Positions 1 to 4,416 of a stretch of DNA of 6,090 nucleotides are shown here, piece by piece (position 1 is the first letter of the stretch; every line of letters begins with the position of its first letter). Below the pieces are notes generated by a model. The model saw only the letters and a program-made list of their open reading frames with translations, made no database searches and had not been told where the DNA came from. The DNA comes from Candidatus Berkelbacteria bacterium (GTDB lineage Bacteria > Patescibacteriota > UBA1384 > CAILIB01): NCBI GenBank assembly GCA_020058355.1, contig JAGVEG010000031.1:1-6090 (forward strand). The letters run 5' to 3'. A program made the translations under genes and the position numbers.

Positions 1-895
1 ACTTTAATCGTTCACGCCAGGTAGATGCGGGTGCTTCTTTGAGGGTATTCTGCCAGTCTTCCTGTATAAAATCTCTTTTTAGTCTGAATATTTCTGGGTT
101 ATTCTGCCTTACTTCAATGAGTCGCTCTCGTATTGATGGTTCTTCTTGTAGAATAAGTTGAGCAAGACAACGGTCATGATCAAGAAGGTCTGCGCCACTA
201 GTAAGCCGGGATACTGTATCGCTGGGACTACCTATCGCAGCATTTCGACGATTCATATATGCATAAAGCGGTTCATATGAGTCGGGCGAATTGTAGTTTA
301 ATATCACTTTCATTTCCTCAGGCTTGCCTGCGGACTCGCTACTATCTGAGAGTAAGTGAGCAAGGCCAAGACGTGGAATACCACCGATCGCCTTCTCGTT
401 AATTGAGAGACAGTGAGAGATGGCGGCAACGGCTTTTGGCCACTCGCTATCAACAAGCTTTCTATGCCCAGAAGTAGCTAGTCGTATCTTCATTTGGTCG
501 AGGTGAAGTGTAAGGACACTAGAAAGCAGGTCTAAATTATTTTCTGCCTTACTGGGATCCATCAGGCTAAAGAAATGGTTGAAGAGGTTTTGGTGTGCAC
601 TTAAGACAGTAACAAGCTCCAGTTGTGAGGAATCTTGCATAAGAGTTCCATAATGAATACTTGGAGAGGGTCCACTAAACGGAGTAGCATAGCGTACATT
701 TACACCAGGCAAGAATCCACATTCTTCCTGCGTTGAAATGTACTTAGTTTCAGTAAGGATGGATTGAATGGGTGAAAAATCAACACCAACGAGATCGGCA
801 GCACGCTCAGCACGACTTGTCTCTTTCTCCTCGGGTGAAGCCTTGACAAGATTCCTCTCGTTTTTGGGGTATTTGAATGTTCCGGGAAAGCGCAT
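1..895 (-). CDS. Unrecognised protein, N-terminal 298 residues (C-terminus beyond left edge)
   Basis: I do not recognise this family. The frame is open from the ATG at 895-893 to the left edge (298 full codons, no stop), so the 3' end is missing. A TAG lies two codons upstream (902-900) with only CAT between, so this ATG is the first possible start; the next in-frame ATG of note is Met86 (640-638). The product begins MRFPGTFKYPKNERN and appears soluble: no signal peptide or long hydrophobic run. Residues 15-35 are highly charged (ASPEEKETSRAERAAD), and the stretch from about residue 86 onward looks mostly helical. No catalytic or metal-binding motif is visible. There is no Shine-Dalgarno site, but an extended -10-like box ends six bases before the ATG, suggesting a leaderless transcript. 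The unbroken frame with coherent composition makes it very likely coding; function is unknown. Confidence 0.8.
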   Translation of the reverse strand, partial: MRFPGTFKYPKNERNLVKASPEEKETSRAERAADLVGVDFSPIQSILTETKYISTQEECGFLPGVNVRYATPFSGPSPSIHYGTLMQDSSQLELVTVLSAHQNLFNHFFSLMDPSKAENNLDLLSSVLTLHLDQMKIRLATSGHRKLVDSEWPKAVAAISHCLSINEKAIGGIPRLGLAHLLSDSSESAGKPEEMKVILNYNSPDSYEPLYAYMNRRNAAIGSPSDTVSRLTSGADLLDHDRCLAQLILQEEPSIRERLIEVRQNNPEIFRLKRDFIQEDWQNTLKEAPASTWRERLK

Positions 896-901
896 ATGCT
901 A

Positions 902-910
902 ATAATAGCA
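902..910 (-). promoter_or_regulatory. Extended -10 promoter element of the left-edge gene
   Basis: The minus strand reads TGC-TATTAT, an extended -10 (TGn plus a box matching TATAAT at five of six positions). Six bases separate the box from the ATG at 895, so transcription would start at or next to the start codon. No convincing -35 is seen. The match is by eye. Confidence 0.45.
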
Positions 911-936
911 CTAGGCATGCGACGATAGCTAGCTAG

Positions 937-1372
937 AATAGCGGTACGGATATACAGCGACTTCATGCACGGGTCTACGACCTTTTGCAAGCGAAAGGCC
1001 TTGACCTTCTTGGTCCATGCGATATGCCGGAAGATGTGGCTCCAGTTCTTAGTGAAATAGAGCGTGAGGTTGCAGTTGTGTTACTTCACTCAGCTCATAG
1101 TATTGAACTACCAGCAGAGTAGTCATGCCCTCTGACTTGCTAAAAAGAAGACGTATGAGGATCCACAACACATGATATCTTTGTGCTTTCCAGGGTGGCG
1201 ACTATGTTGCCAGAGGTGCTTCGTGAAAAGTTAGTGAAGTATAAACTGGCGTTGCTGCCGAATGACTTCTTAGCTTATTGAGGCAGAAAAGCTCTCGGGG
1301 GAAGCGATTGCTATGCGGTGGCGTGAGACGCTTGCCGGGAGTGGGGGAAGGGTTTTTATGATGTGTTCAAAA
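937..1372 (+). pseudogene. Possible decayed plus-strand coding region
   Basis: No intact gene is present, but several plus-strand stretches read like real protein. After a TAG at 934-936, frame 1 is open to a TAG at 1120-1122 (61 codons, including RLHARVYDLLQAKGLDLLG and LSEIEREVAVVLLHSA), with no usable start near its beginning. Further stops follow at 1141 and 1156. The same frame then reads on to a TGA at 1279-1281 (including MLPEVLREKLVKYKLALL from an ATG at 1204). From 1282 the adjacent frame continues (EAEKLSGEAIAMRWRETLAG), as if one base had been inserted near the TGA. The charged-amphipathic composition suggests a decayed gene, but I cannot name it. It could equally be chance open frames in a spacer. 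Confidence 0.25.
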
Positions 1373-1377
1373 AACGG

Positions 1378-1434
1378 CAACTTCTATACATATCTATTGG
1401 ATCTGTATAGAAAAGCAACTCTTCCTATACATAT
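1378..1434. repeat. Inverted repeat pair plus direct copy of a TCTATACA motif
   Basis: TTCTATACA (1382-1390) and its exact reverse complement TGTATAGAA (1404-1412) form a perfect 9-bp inverted repeat with a 13-nt gap. A related copy in the first orientation, CTTCCTATACATAT, follows at 1421-1434. Two of the copies are preceded by GCAACT (at 1378 and 1415). Three spaced half-sites in an AT-rich spacer could be an operator or a hairpin; the owner gene is not evident. Confidence 0.5.
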
Positions 1435-1566
1435 TGTTATGAGATTTTTACTCACTGATGCACTTTTTCGCTACTTAATAGCGGTTCACCTGAGGTGAAA
1501 CGGCGGGTGATTCAGCTTCTGAGCCCAACGAGGGTTCAAACCCCTAGAAATCAGTTCTCACATCAC

Positions 1567-1591
1567 AAAAATGCCCCCCCATGAGGGAGGG
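1567..1591 (-). terminator. Second terminator-like hairpin after tRNA-Glu
   Basis: On the minus strand CCCTCCC (1591-1585), loop TCAT and GGGGGGG (1580-1574) form a 7-bp stem with one G-U pair, followed by CA and five T (1571-1567). It lies about 35 bases beyond the stronger hairpin at 1626-1653 and would act as back-up. Confidence 0.55.
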
Positions 1592-1625
1592 ACTTTCGTT
1601 TGGTATTCGCGCTGCTCATCCAAAT

Positions 1626-1653
1626 AAAAGCATCTCCTTGCGGAGATGCTTTT
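1626..1653 (-). terminator. Rho-independent terminator of tRNA-Glu
   Basis: A perfect 12-bp inverted repeat: 1626-1637 pairs with 1642-1653 around the loop at 1638-1641. The core stem is GCATCTCC/GGAGATGC, flanked by A4/T4. On the minus strand the stem runs into TTTTATTTG, a good U-tract, and it starts two bases after the encoded CCA of tRNA-Glu. The T4 arm would let it work on the plus strand too. Confidence 0.85.
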
Positions 1654-1655
1654 AG

Positions 1656-1732
1656 TGGTAGCGCGTACGGGATTCGAACCCGTGAATTTCTGGGATGAAA
1701 ACCCAGCGTCCTAACCCCTAGACGAACGCGCC
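1656..1732 (-). tRNA. tRNA-Glu (anticodon UUC)
   Basis: A full cloverleaf can be drawn. The acceptor GGCGCGT pairs with ACGCGCT (one G-U), the discriminator is A and CCA is encoded (1656-1658). The anticodon stem CTGGG/CCCAG encloses loop TTTTCAT, giving anticodon UUC. The T-arm has loop TTCGAAT with stem CGGG/CCCG. The first 15 bases overlap the end of the upstream HNH gene, whose TAG stop lies at tRNA positions 13-15. It is the only tRNA here without the stub-hairpin leader; its likely promoter (1745-1753) lies inside the HNH coding sequence, and a strong terminator follows. Confidence 0.97.
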
Positions 1733-2170
1733 ATAATTTAAATTCTTATACCAGTCTAATTGTTGCGCAGTTTTGCGCTTATGACAATTTGCGCAGCGGA
1801 CTTCGCACAGACTGATCTCACGCTTAATGCGTTCCCAGCTGAGTCCATCACTGACCATATTTGATATGTTGCCGGTCTTCACGCCGGTGACATGGTCAAA
1901 CTCAAGGACAACGGGGTCATGCTCTCCACAGTCTATACAGGGATGGGTCCGCAAGTAGTTCATGATGTTCATTCTGTTAGAAATCAGCATCATTCTTCTC
2001 TGTACATGACGCTTATCTGAGTAGATAGCGGTGTTCCGCCGGTAGTGCTCACGCTGATATGAGCGATTGCACTCCTTGCAGTACGAAGAGTAAGGCCGCT
2101 TAGTCCGGTTTTTAAACGAAAAAGCCGCGAGCGGCTGTTCTTTACCACACTTACCACACTTTTTGACCAT
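1718..2170 (-). CDS. Small HNH endonuclease, overlapping tRNA-Glu
   Basis: A 150-residue protein with two zinc-ribbon-like parts. The N-terminal part has CxxC pairs C5/C8 (CGKCG) and C31/C34 (CKEC). The C-terminal HNH (treble-clef, beta-beta-alpha-metal) part has C78/C81 (CIDCG), a DH pair at D92-H93 (the presumed general base) and CANCHKRKTA with C126, C129 and H130. The family is known for metal-dependent DNA cleavage and includes homing, phage and defence nucleases; the target here cannot be told. A basic helix (residues 34-60) probably binds DNA. The ATG at 2170 has no Shine-Dalgarno; a weak -10-like TACTAA lies nine bases upstream (2180-2185). The gene sits between tRNA-Lys (20 bases upstream) and tRNA-Glu, and its last five codons form the tRNA-Glu 5' end. 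A free-standing mobile nuclease gene is plausible. Confidence 0.9.
   Translation of the reverse strand: MVKKCGKCGKEQPLAAFSFKNRTKRPYSSYCKECNRSYQREHYRRNTAIYSDKRHVQRRMMLISNRMNIMNYLRTHPCIDCGEHDPVVLEFDHVTGVKTGNISNMVSDGLSWERIKREISLCEVRCANCHKRKTAQQLDWYKNLNYGAFV
1745..1753 (-). promoter_or_regulatory. Extended -10 for tRNA-Glu, inside the HNH gene
   Basis: The minus strand reads TGG-TATAAG (TGn plus five of six matches to TATAAT), with 12 bases between the box and the tRNA 5' end, so the leader would be about 5 nt. The same bases code for Trp-Tyr-Lys near the HNH C-terminus. Co-transcription from upstream is the alternative. Confidence 0.4.
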
Positions 2171-2190
2171 AGGCGAAAGTTAGTAAGTGC

Positions 2191-2265
2191 TGGTGGGCCC
2201 GGTGGGATTCGAACCCACGACCAAGGGATTAAGAGTCCCCTGCTCTACCACTGAGCTACAGACCC
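2191..2265 (-). tRNA. tRNA-Lys (anticodon CUU)
   Basis: Acceptor GGGTCTG pairs with CGGGCCC (two G-U pairs); the discriminator is A and CCA is encoded (2191-2193). The D-stem is GCTC/GAGC. Anticodon stem GGGGA/TCCCT encloses loop CTCTTAA, giving CUU. The T-arm GTGGG-TTCGAAT-CCCAC is perfect. The leader (2266-2311) holds one copy of the stub-hairpin module seen in front of both arginine tRNAs, here with a diverged stub. No terminator is visible before the HNH gene 20 bases downstream, so the two may be co-transcribed. Confidence 0.97.
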
Positions 2266-2311
2266 GAGCGTAGCGAGGGTATGAGGAACCGCACTGCGGT
2301 GACACAAGCCC
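2266..2311 (-). repeat. tRNA-Lys leader module (single copy, diverged stub)
   Basis: Read 5' to 3' on the minus strand: stub GGGCTTGTG (2311-2303), TC, hairpin ACCGC-AGT-GCGGT (2300-2288), TC, a 20-nt spacer (2285-2266), then the tRNA. The stub matches the first nine bases of this tRNA (GGGTCTGTA) at six positions; all three changes are transitions, and its first seven bases can still pair with the 3' acceptor strand CGGGCCC. The layout equals that of the exact, duplicated modules before the two tRNA-Arg genes. Confidence 0.65.
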
Positions 2312-2317
2312 ACGAAA

Positions 2318-2326
2318 ACAGTAGCA
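2318..2326 (-). promoter_or_regulatory. Possible extended -10 for tRNA-Lys
   Basis: The minus strand reads TGC-TACTGT, with six bases between the box and the upstream stub (2311). Transcription would therefore begin about at the stub rather than at the mature tRNA. The box is a weak match (four of six). Confidence 0.3.
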
Positions 2327-2360
2327 CGTTTTTCAGATGAAGGCTAGTCGTCAGATGCTA

Positions 2361-3773
2361 TTAGCTAGTGAGACTTGCAAAGATGTACTGCAATATAGCT
2401 TGTTGTGAAGTTTCACTCAGAAAAGCAAAGCTGAGCAGGGTGCCACCAATAATAAGAAGTAGGGAGAGAGTGGTAATAAGCAGGCTTCGTGAGTTGTTGC
2501 TGTCGGTACGAAGTTTTCGTAAGTAAGCTATTATGCTTGTAGAAAGTGACCCCACCAATAGGAGTGGTGTTCCTAGTACAAGAAGCCTAAAGCTTCCATC
2601 TGAGTGATGGAGTACTTTTGAGAGCTCTGAGGTAATTCCTCCATAGTCAGCAAGCTCAGGGAAAAAGCCAAATGCCGGGTAGTCTGCCTCGTTCATGCCA
2701 ATGCCAATGAACTGATAGTCTGAGCGAGCTGAGTACCGCATATTGTTGAGTTCGAAGAGCAGTGCGGCAAGAAAGAGTGCTCCACTTATTATAACGAGCC
2801 CACGATTATGATCTGGGACAACATCACTGGTAGTTGGTTTTCTCAGAAGCTGCATTAGTACAAATGCCACCCAGCACGTCGCTGCAAGTGATAGCGTTAG
2901 GCCGTGAAGAATGGTCCACAGGCGTTGGCGTTCATTGTTATAGCGCTCACCCTCAGACTCGGCATGCTGTGTTACTTGGGAGGGGGTAAAGGGTGTCGGT
3001 GCGGCGACTACCTTGGGTGATGAGGCGGTTATATCTGCGGCCTGGTCTGCTGCTGTAGTAGTCGTTGTTGTGCTGGGGGCGACAGCTTGCGAGGAGTCTG
3101 TATGGGTAATACCAGTACCAAAGTCTACCCAGGTTCCATTATCGTTTACTTGAATTTGGGGCTCGACGGTCTTACCAATCTGCAAGTTTACTCGCTCTTC
3201 TTGGGTGGCTACAACACGAAGTGCAAATGAGAAGCTCTCATCTTCAAAAGTGGCGGGATCATTAATGTCTTCAGGGCTTACACCAAGACGAAGCGAGAGA
3301 GGGTAGATTCCTGGCTTAAGATCAGGAGGAAGTTGTAAGGTGCCTAGGAGAACGCCGGGGTATTCTTCTTTCGTTTGTCCTAAATCTGATTCTGACGTAG
3401 ATTTTGCGGGTATGACCGGGAATGTATCTACTTCAGTGTAGTAGGAATCCATAAACCTAAGTGTAGACTCGCCCGTGGCACCAAGTCCCATAAGCATGAG
3501 AGGAACACCTCTTCCCAGATCCTTCAGGGTAGTGTTGTACACCCGTGCTCGAACCTCGTACTTTTCACCCGGAAGTGCAATTGCTTTGTAATAATTGCCA
3601 CCCGTGTTGGTTGAGCCCCCTTGGGGGCCGGTGAGCAATACTTCTGGAAAGATACTAAAGGGGTTCGTTGCCACTTCCTGTGCTGCAACGGGACGAGTAA
3701 GTAAGCTAAATACAGAGAGAATGACTGCTAATCCAATCGGGACTCGGCGAACTATGTGATGGAGTGATGACAT
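2361..3773 (-). CDS. Exported protein with N-terminal extracytoplasmic domain and four C-terminal membrane helices
   Basis: A 470-residue protein of unknown function. Residues 1-31 form a classic signal peptide (positive n-region with RR at 9-10, hydrophobic core 11-25, VAA before the likely cleavage site at 31/32). Residues 32-200 look like beta-sandwich material: alternating hydrophobic strands, GEKYEVRARVYN at 69-80 and PPDLKPGIYPLSLRLGV at 149-165, a pattern seen in Ig-like or CARDB-type domains. A Ser/Thr/Ala/Pro-rich linker with six Thr in a row follows (about 226-270). Four likely membrane helices lie at about 286-308, 325-341, 395-418 and 430-452; residues 345-394 form an aromatic-rich loop. 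The outer domain suggests a surface-sensing, adhesion or scaffolding role, but that is inference. It lies alone between tRNA genes and ends in TAA with no clear terminator. The ATG is preceded by an extended -10 eight bases away, with no ribosome-binding site. Confidence 0.9.
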   Translation of the reverse strand: MSSLHHIVRRVPIGLAVILSVFSLLTRPVAAQEVATNPFSIFPEVLLTGPQGGSTNTGGNYYKAIALPGEKYEVRARVYNTTLKDLGRGVPLMLMGLGATGESTLRFMDSYYTEVDTFPVIPAKSTSESDLGQTKEEYPGVLLGTLQLPPDLKPGIYPLSLRLGVSPEDINDPATFEDESFSFALRVVATQEERVNLQIGKTVEPQIQVNDNGTWVDFGTGITHTDSSQAVAPSTTTTTTAADQAADITASSPKVVAAPTPFTPSQVTQHAESEGERYNNERQRLWTILHGLTLSLAATCWVAFVLMQLLRKPTTSDVVPDHNRGLVIISGALFLAALLFELNNMRYSARSDYQFIGIGMNEADYPAFGFFPELADYGGITSELSKVLHHSDGSFRLLVLGTPLLLVGSLSTSIIAYLRKLRTDSNNSRSLLITTLSLLLIIGGTLLSFAFLSETSQQAILQYIFASLTS

Positions 3774-3781
3774 GAATGTAG

Positions 3782-3790
3782 TCTATATCA
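3782..3790 (-). promoter_or_regulatory. Extended -10 of the membrane protein gene
   Basis: The minus strand reads TGA-TATAGA, with eight bases between the box and the ATG at 3773, implying a leaderless or nearly leaderless mRNA. A T-rich stretch (part of the tRNA terminator tail) lies at about the -35 distance. The terminator at 3807-3828 separates this promoter from the tRNA transcript. Confidence 0.45.
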
Positions 3791-3806
3791 TGCAACTATG
3801 ACGCAC

Positions 3807-3828
3807 AAAAAAACCTCAGGAATGAGGT
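3807..3828 (-). terminator. Rho-independent terminator of the tRNA-Arg pair
   Basis: On the minus strand ACCTCA (3828-3823), loop TTCC and TGAGGT (3818-3813) form a 6-bp stem followed by T6 (3812-3807). The first stem base is the final A of the encoded CCA of tRNA-Arg(UCU), so the hairpin abuts the mature tRNA end with no trailer. Confidence 0.85.
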
Positions 3829-3903
3829 GGCGTCCCCAGTTGGGATCGAACCAACGACACTGAGCTTAGAAGGCTCATGCTCTATCCACTGAGCTATGGG
3901 GAC
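3828..3903 (-). tRNA. tRNA-Arg (anticodon UCU)
   Basis: Acceptor GTCCCCA pairs fully with TGGGGAC; the discriminator is G and CCA is encoded (3828-3830). D-stem GCTC/GAGC; anticodon stem TGAGC/GCTCA with loop CTTCTAA gives UCU, reading AGA and AGG. The T-arm GTTGG-TTCGATC-CCAAC is perfect. Its first nine bases (GTCCCCATA) are repeated twice upstream, 52 bases apart. It probably shares a transcript with tRNA-Arg(UCG), whose CCA ends at 4043, and is closed by the terminator at its 3' end. Confidence 0.97.
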
Positions 3904-4010
3904 GAATGAGTGTGGTGAGTGGGTTCCCTGAGCCACGGAGTGGCGATATGGGGACGAATGAGTGTGGTGAGTGAGTTCCCTGAGCCACGGAGTGGCGATA
4001 TGGGGACGAA
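3895..4010 (-). repeat. 52-bp tandem repeat containing the tRNA-Arg(UCU) 5' end (2.2 copies)
   Basis: Units at 3895-3946 and 3947-3998 differ at one base (3922 G, 3974 A); a partial third copy runs to 4010. On the minus strand each module reads stub GTCCCCATA (3955-3947, 4007-3999), TC, hairpin GCCAC-TCC-GTGGC (3944-3932, 3996-3984), TC and a 26-nt spacer. The last stub is the real tRNA start. The array lies wholly in the tRNA leader. Open frames across it are by-products of the tRNA and repeat sequence. Confidence 0.9.
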
Positions 4011-4042
4011 GTGCCCTAAACGAACGCAAAGATAAGAAGTAA

Positions 4043-4118
4043 TGGCGCGCCTGGAGGGATTCGAACCCCCGACCTACGGTTCCGAAGACCGGCGCTCTAT
4101 CCACTGAGCTACAGGCGC
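4043..4118 (-). tRNA. tRNA-Arg (anticodon UCG)
   Basis: Acceptor GCGCCTG pairs fully with CAGGCGC; the discriminator is G and CCA is encoded (4043-4045). D-stem GCTC/GAGC. The anticodon loop is CTTCGGA (anticodon UCG, CGN arginine codons), on a stem CCGGT/ACCGT whose outermost pair is a C-U mismatch. The T-arm is GGGGG-TTCGAAT-CCCTC, with one imperfect outer pair. Its first ten bases (GCGCCTGTAG) recur twice upstream at 48-base intervals. It is the first tRNA after the M3 peptidase and probably heads a two-tRNA transcript with tRNA-Arg(UCU). Confidence 0.96.
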
Positions 4119-4218
4119 AAACGAAGTGAGTGCATGAACGAGTTGTGAAACAACGACTACAGGCGCAAACGAAGTGAGTGCATGAACGAGTTGTGAAACA
4201 ACGACTACAGGCGCAAAC
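4109..4218 (-). repeat. 48-bp tandem repeat containing the tRNA-Arg(UCG) 5' end (2.3 copies)
   Basis: Two identical units (4109-4156, 4157-4204) and a 14-base partial third. On the minus strand each module reads stub GCGCCTGTAG (4166-4157, 4214-4205), TC, hairpin GTTGT-TTC-ACAAC (4154-4142, 4202-4190), TC and a 21-nt spacer. A -10-like TAATCT lies seven bases before the outermost stub, so that stub sits where the tRNA transcript would be expected to start. Confidence 0.92.
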
Positions 4219-4221
4219 ACA

Positions 4222-4227
4222 AGATTA
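4222..4227 (-). promoter_or_regulatory. Possible -10 box for tRNA-Arg(UCG)
   Basis: The minus strand reads TAATCT, seven bases before the outermost tRNA stub (4214). It is a weak match without TGn or a clear -35. Its position would place the start at the first stub and so transcribe the whole repeat array. Confidence 0.3.
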
Positions 4228-4344
4228 CTCTAGGGATTTTTCGCGATCCTGACTACGCTACAGCACCGTCAATAGGTCGAGTTAACTTCAGAACTCTAAA
4301 ATGAGGGGGTACTTGTGTCAGCTAGGATAATTTGGGTAGTGCGC

Positions 4345-4410
4345 TAAGCCCATCGAGAAATGTCACAGACCGTTCTTGGGTTTCGGTCTGTGACTTTTGA
4401 GGTGGGCTTA
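4345..4410. terminator. Two-tier hairpin downstream of the peptidase
   Basis: The outer stem TAAGCCCA (4345-4352) pairs with TGGGCTTA (4403-4410), extendable by a G-U and a C-G pair. The inner stem GTCACAGACCG (4362-4372) pairs perfectly with CGGTCTGTGAC (4384-4394) around an 11-nt loop. The structure begins six bases after the peptidase stop. On the minus strand the inner stem is followed by ACATTTCTC, a poor U-tract; on the plus strand by TTTTG. It may be a weak terminator, an mRNA 3'-end stabiliser or a separate structured RNA. Nothing else was recognised in the rest of the spacer (4228-4344). Confidence 0.55.
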
Positions 4411-4416
4411 TTGGGC

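Larger units (their letters stand above)
896..1565. other. Long region without a confident gene
   Basis: These 670 bases separate the left-edge gene from the terminators downstream of tRNA-Glu. They hold the left gene's promoter (902-910), the possible decayed coding stretch (937-1372), an inverted and direct repeat cluster (1378-1434), a small hairpin (TTCACC-TGA-GGTGAA, about 1484-1498) and a tRNA T-arm-like string at 1531-1545. A 61-codon open frame at 1313-1498 crosses the repeat cluster and loses its protein-like character after about residue 20, so it is not called. No rRNA, complete tRNA or known structured RNA was recognised. Confidence 0.6.

Noticed and set aside
700..990. 96-codon minus-strand open frame
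   Set aside because: It overlaps the N-terminal coding part of the left-edge gene in another frame and has a less protein-like composition; the frame from 895 is open for 298 codons.
1313..1498. 61-codon plus-strand open frame
   Set aside because: It crosses the inverted repeat cluster, has no ribosome-binding site, and only its first part resembles protein, probably as the tail of the decayed stretch.
1531..1545. tRNA T-arm-like string (AGGGTTCAAACCCCT) suggesting a tRNA or tmRNA end
   Set aside because: Only four stem pairs hold, no CCA follows, and too little sequence lies between it and the possible acceptor (TGATT/AATCA, about 1508 and 1548) for D and anticodon arms. At most a remnant.
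3796..4104. 102-codon minus-strand open frame
   Set aside because: It reads straight through both tRNA-Arg genes and the 52-bp repeat; phrases such as VGRGFESLQARH are typical translations of tRNA T-arms, so it is not a gene.
3895..4218. CRISPR array
   Set aside because: The units are directly adjacent with no variable spacers, and each contains the start of the neighbouring tRNA, so these are tandem leader duplications.
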